Shown: positions 62,357 through 64,000 of the stretch, piece after piece
How positions within the stretch are numbered: position 1 is the stretch's first letter
How the letters are laid out: the number at the start of each line of letters is the position of its first letter
Assembly (NCBI GenBank): GCA_937915865.1
Contig: CALGIG010000076.1
Location: 62,001-126,000, forward strand
Source of the DNA: an uncultured Prolixibacteraceae bacterium
GTDB lineage: Bacteria; Bacteroidota; Bacteroidia; Bacteroidales; Prolixibacteraceae
Length of the DNA stretch: 64,000 nt
Reading direction: 5' to 3'
The notes under the pieces: model-generated
What the model saw: only the letters and a program-made list of their open reading frames with translations
What the model was told of the DNA's origin: nothing
Database searches by the model: none
Position numbers and translations under genes: made by a program

Positions 62357-62812
62357 ATGGAAATAAAGAAACTATATAATGAAGAAGATTTAAGGGTTAT
62401 GCAACTGGCTAACGACGCCCGTTTGCCAGGGAAAAGCCGTATCGAAGAGATTAAAAACTTTGCTAAAATATCTGGTATCAAACGAATAGGTATTGCCAAT
62501 TGTATTGCATTGCAAAGAGAAGCTGATGCTTTGAAAGAATTGTTTTCAGAAGATTTTGAGGTTTATTCTGTTGACTGTAAGTACCAAAAAATATCGAATT
62601 CTGAAATTCTTGGAGAGGATGCCAAAGGTATTTCATGTAATCCTTTGGGGCAGGCAGCTTTTCTGGAAGAAAAAGGAACCGAACTTAATATTGTTATGGG
62701 ATTGTGTGTTGGGCACGATATGGTTTTTACCGCGAAATCGAAAGTGCCATCAACTACTTTAGTTGTTAAAGACCGCGAATTTAAGCATAACCCGATGGAA
62801 GCATTCAAGTAA
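62357..62812 (+). CDS. DUF1847 metal-binding protein
   Basis: A 151-residue protein matching DUF1847: IGIANCIALQREADAL, SVDCKYQ, ISCNPLGQAAFL, IVMGLCVGHDMVFTAKSKVPSTTLVVKDREFKHNP. Four conserved Cys and the His of GHD suggest metal or sulfur binding. The family is uncharacterised and is often found near redox genes in anaerobes. It lies between the membrane ferredoxin (2 nt) and a single-domain rhodanese (25 nt) in the same operon. Confidence 0.85.
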   Translation: MEIKKLYNEEDLRVMQLANDARLPGKSRIEEIKNFAKISGIKRIGIANCIALQREADALKELFSEDFEVYSVDCKYQKISNSEILGEDAKGISCNPLGQAAFLEEKGTELNIVMGLCVGHDMVFTAKSKVPSTTLVVKDREFKHNPMEAFK

Positions 62813-62837
62813 AACACATAAATAAATACGAATATCT

Positions 62838-63158
62838 ATGATTGAATTAATTAGGAAAATATTTGGAATAAGAACTGTTGACTTTGCCCAATTGGTAAAA
62901 GAAGGTGCCATAATTGTTGATGTACGCACTTCTGGTGAGTATAATTCGGGTCACATCAAAGGCTCGGTGAATATTCCTGTAGATAAAATAGCAAATAATG
63001 CTGCTAAATTGAAGGCTAAAAAGAAACCTATAATTACATGCTGTCAATCGGGATCGAGAAGCGCTATGGCTAAAAGTATTTTGAAAGGAAATGGAATTAC
63101 CGATGTTTATAACGGAGGCCCATGGTCTCGTTTAAGAGCTAAAATAAATAATGGTTAA
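62838..63158 (+). CDS. Single-domain rhodanese
   Basis: A 106-residue sulfurtransferase. A DVRTSGEYNSGHIKGSVNIP segment leads to the active loop CCQSGSRSAMAKS, with two adjacent Cys before the loop, and a C-terminal YNGGPWSRL. It can carry persulfide on the loop Cys. It overlaps the next gene by 8 nt. It is a fourth rhodanese unit beside the three in the reductase upstream. Confidence 0.92.
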   Translation: MIELIRKIFGIRTVDFAQLVKEGAIIVDVRTSGEYNSGHIKGSVNIPVDKIANNAAKLKAKKKPIITCCQSGSRSAMAKSILKGNGITDVYNGGPWSRLRAKINNG

Positions 63159-63396
63159 CATCATGAAAAATCAGGTTGAAATGAAAACAGGAAAACAATT
63201 TTACAAAACATGGAATTTCTGGAAACAAGTTTTGTCAATAGTTGTTGGTGCAACAGGAGGATACTTGTATTATCGGTATGTAGGTTGTTCTTCGGGGCAA
63301 TGTGCAATCACAAGTAATCCGGTTATGAGCATAGTCTGGGGTGGAATTATGGGCTTATTCCTGGTGAATAGTCCATGCGCAAGAGGTAGATGCTAA
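63151..63396 (+). CDS. DUF6132 small membrane protein
   Basis: An 81-residue protein with two helices (about 27-43 and 58-74) around GCSSGQCAITSNPVMS, the signature of the DUF6132 family found in Bacteroidota next to thioredoxin and rhodanese genes. Two further Cys lie in the C-terminal SPCARGRC. The start at 63151 overlaps the rhodanese; an ATG at 63163 is also possible. The CxxxxC pair between helices could take part in thiol exchange, but the function is unknown. Confidence 0.85.
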   Translation: MVNIMKNQVEMKTGKQFYKTWNFWKQVLSIVVGATGGYLYYRYVGCSSGQCAITSNPVMSIVWGGIMGLFLVNSPCARGRC

Positions 63397-63422
63397 CTCA
63401 AAAAACAAGTAAATTATACATA

Positions 63423-63866
63423 ATGAAACAATTAACTATAGTAACGATTTTTATTTTGGCCATGGCATTTATGAGTTGTGGCCAGCAAAAAACTGAATCA
63501 ACATCAACCGCAGTTGTTCATTTGACCAACGATCAGTTTAAAAAATTGGTGTTCGACTATGAAAAGAATACCGAATGGAAATATCAGGGTGTAAAGCCTT
63601 GTATAATAGATTTTTATGCCGATTGGTGCGGCCCATGTAGAATGATGTCACCTCGCTTGGAAGAAGTTGCCAAAGAATATTCGGGTAAACTGATTGTTTA
63701 CAAAGTGAATACTGATAAGGAACGGGAGCTGGCTTCAGCTATGGGAATACAAAGTCTTCCCACTCTTTTGTTTATTCCTCAAAATGGGAAACCGCAAGGG
63801 TCGTTGGGAGCAATTCCGAAAGAAATGTTAGTGAAAGCAATAAATGAGGTATTATTAATAAAATAA
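63423..63866 (+). CDS. Thioredoxin lipoprotein
   Basis: A 147-residue periplasmic lipoprotein thioredoxin. The signal MKQLTIVTIFILAMAFMSC ends in a lipobox Cys. The domain (about 30-147) has the canonical active site WCGPC within DFYADWCGPCRMM and the cis-Pro in LPTLLFIPQNGK. I use ATG 63423; a start at 63390 would overlap the DUF6132 gene and precede the signal by 11 residues. With the membrane-anchored thioredoxin upstream, this gives the operon two thioredoxins with intact CXXC. Confidence 0.93.
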   Translation: MKQLTIVTIFILAMAFMSCGQQKTESTSTAVVHLTNDQFKKLVFDYEKNTEWKYQGVKPCIIDFYADWCGPCRMMSPRLEEVAKEYSGKLIVYKVNTDKERELASAMGIQSLPTLLFIPQNGKPQGSLGAIPKEMLVKAINEVLLIK

Positions 63867-63876
63867 CTGAAAAAAC

Positions 63877-64000
63877 ATGAAGAAGAATGTTGGAACAATT
63901 GACAAGGCGATCAGGATACTGGTTGCATTGGTGTTGGCCGGATTATACCTGACAAATGTTGTAACCGGAACATTGGGGATAATTCTGTTGGTAGTCGCTG
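63877..64000 (+). CDS. DUF2892/YgaP-like membrane protein (3' partial)
   Basis: The frame from ATG 63877 runs off the window end. The visible 41 residues (MKKNVGTIDKAIRILVALV, then LAGLYLTNVVTGTLGIILLV) match the start of DUF2892 proteins, the two-helix domain also found at the end of the rhodanese YgaP. It begins 10 nt after the thioredoxin stop and so continues the sulfur/thiol operon. Confidence 0.8.
   Translation, partial: MKKNVGTIDKAIRILVALVLAGLYLTNVVTGTLGIILLVVA

Overview
The window looks like a chromosomal segment of a Bacteroidota bacterium, probably a Bacteroidales/Marinilabiliales-type organism. The evidence is the following: promoters with a TAnnTTTG -7 element and few Shine-Dalgarno sites; a type IX secretion C-terminal sorting domain; the succinylated arginine pathway (an N-succinylornithine transcarbamylase carrying Pro90); DUF6132 and DUF1847 proteins; and many short GC-rich palindromic repeats in otherwise AT-rich intergenic DNA. 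No plasmid, phage or insertion-sequence gene was seen.

Layout. 1-6.4 kb: the end of an LtaS-type sulfatase-fold transferase, a PAP2 phosphatase, a DUF502-TerC pair, secreted MsrB, and a PepSY/lipoprotein pair. 6.4-15 kb: a two-component system and a tripartite RND efflux pump in one minus-strand run, ended by a duplicated terminator next to a 22-bp periodic box array. 15-20.6 kb: dus-trhO (minus), then ruvX, def and comEC (plus). 20.8-25.3 kb: a type VI-B CRISPR-Cas locus with a five-repeat array, Cas13b with two intact HEPN motifs, and a four-helix Csx27-like membrane protein overlapping cas13b by 17 bp. 25.7-32.2 kb: an Lrp regulator, then a cobalamin-riboswitch operon (T9SS surface protein, TonB receptor, BtuG-like propeller). 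32.4-36.8 kb: phoH-purC, an outer-membrane-type hypothetical, a phosphoesterase and a LysE exporter. 36.9-52.1 kb: a nearly complete arginine/proline/carbamoyl-phosphate supercluster: carB-carA (minus), then argR, a GNAT, argG, argC, argD, proC, proB, proA, argF' and argB (plus). 52.6 kb: tRNA-Pro(CGG). 53-56 kb: an ECF sigma/anti-sigma module with two Spy-like proteins and a DUF2202 protein. 56-64 kb: a Crp/Fnr regulator divergent from a sulfur/thiol operon (five thioredoxin- or rhodanese-fold small proteins, a CoA-disulfide reductase carrying three rhodanese domains, an SQR-like flavoprotein, a membrane ferredoxin, DUF1847, DUF6132 and DUF2892).

Most notable points. (1) The VI-B locus: its terminal repeat has two substitutions that both turn G-U wobbles of the repeat stem into Watson-Crick pairs. 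(2) A family of double palindromic elements: one sits inside the peripheral loops of the cobalamin riboswitch, and another contains the argC start codon and is translated into its N-terminus. (3) A possible attenuator before carA, with a 13-codon leader peptide encoded inside the terminator hairpin. (4) A large closed stem plus U-tract before argG. (5) The triple-rhodanese CoA-disulfide reductase and its accompanying thioredoxin-fold proteins without CXXC motifs. All family assignments come from reading motifs and were not checked by database search.
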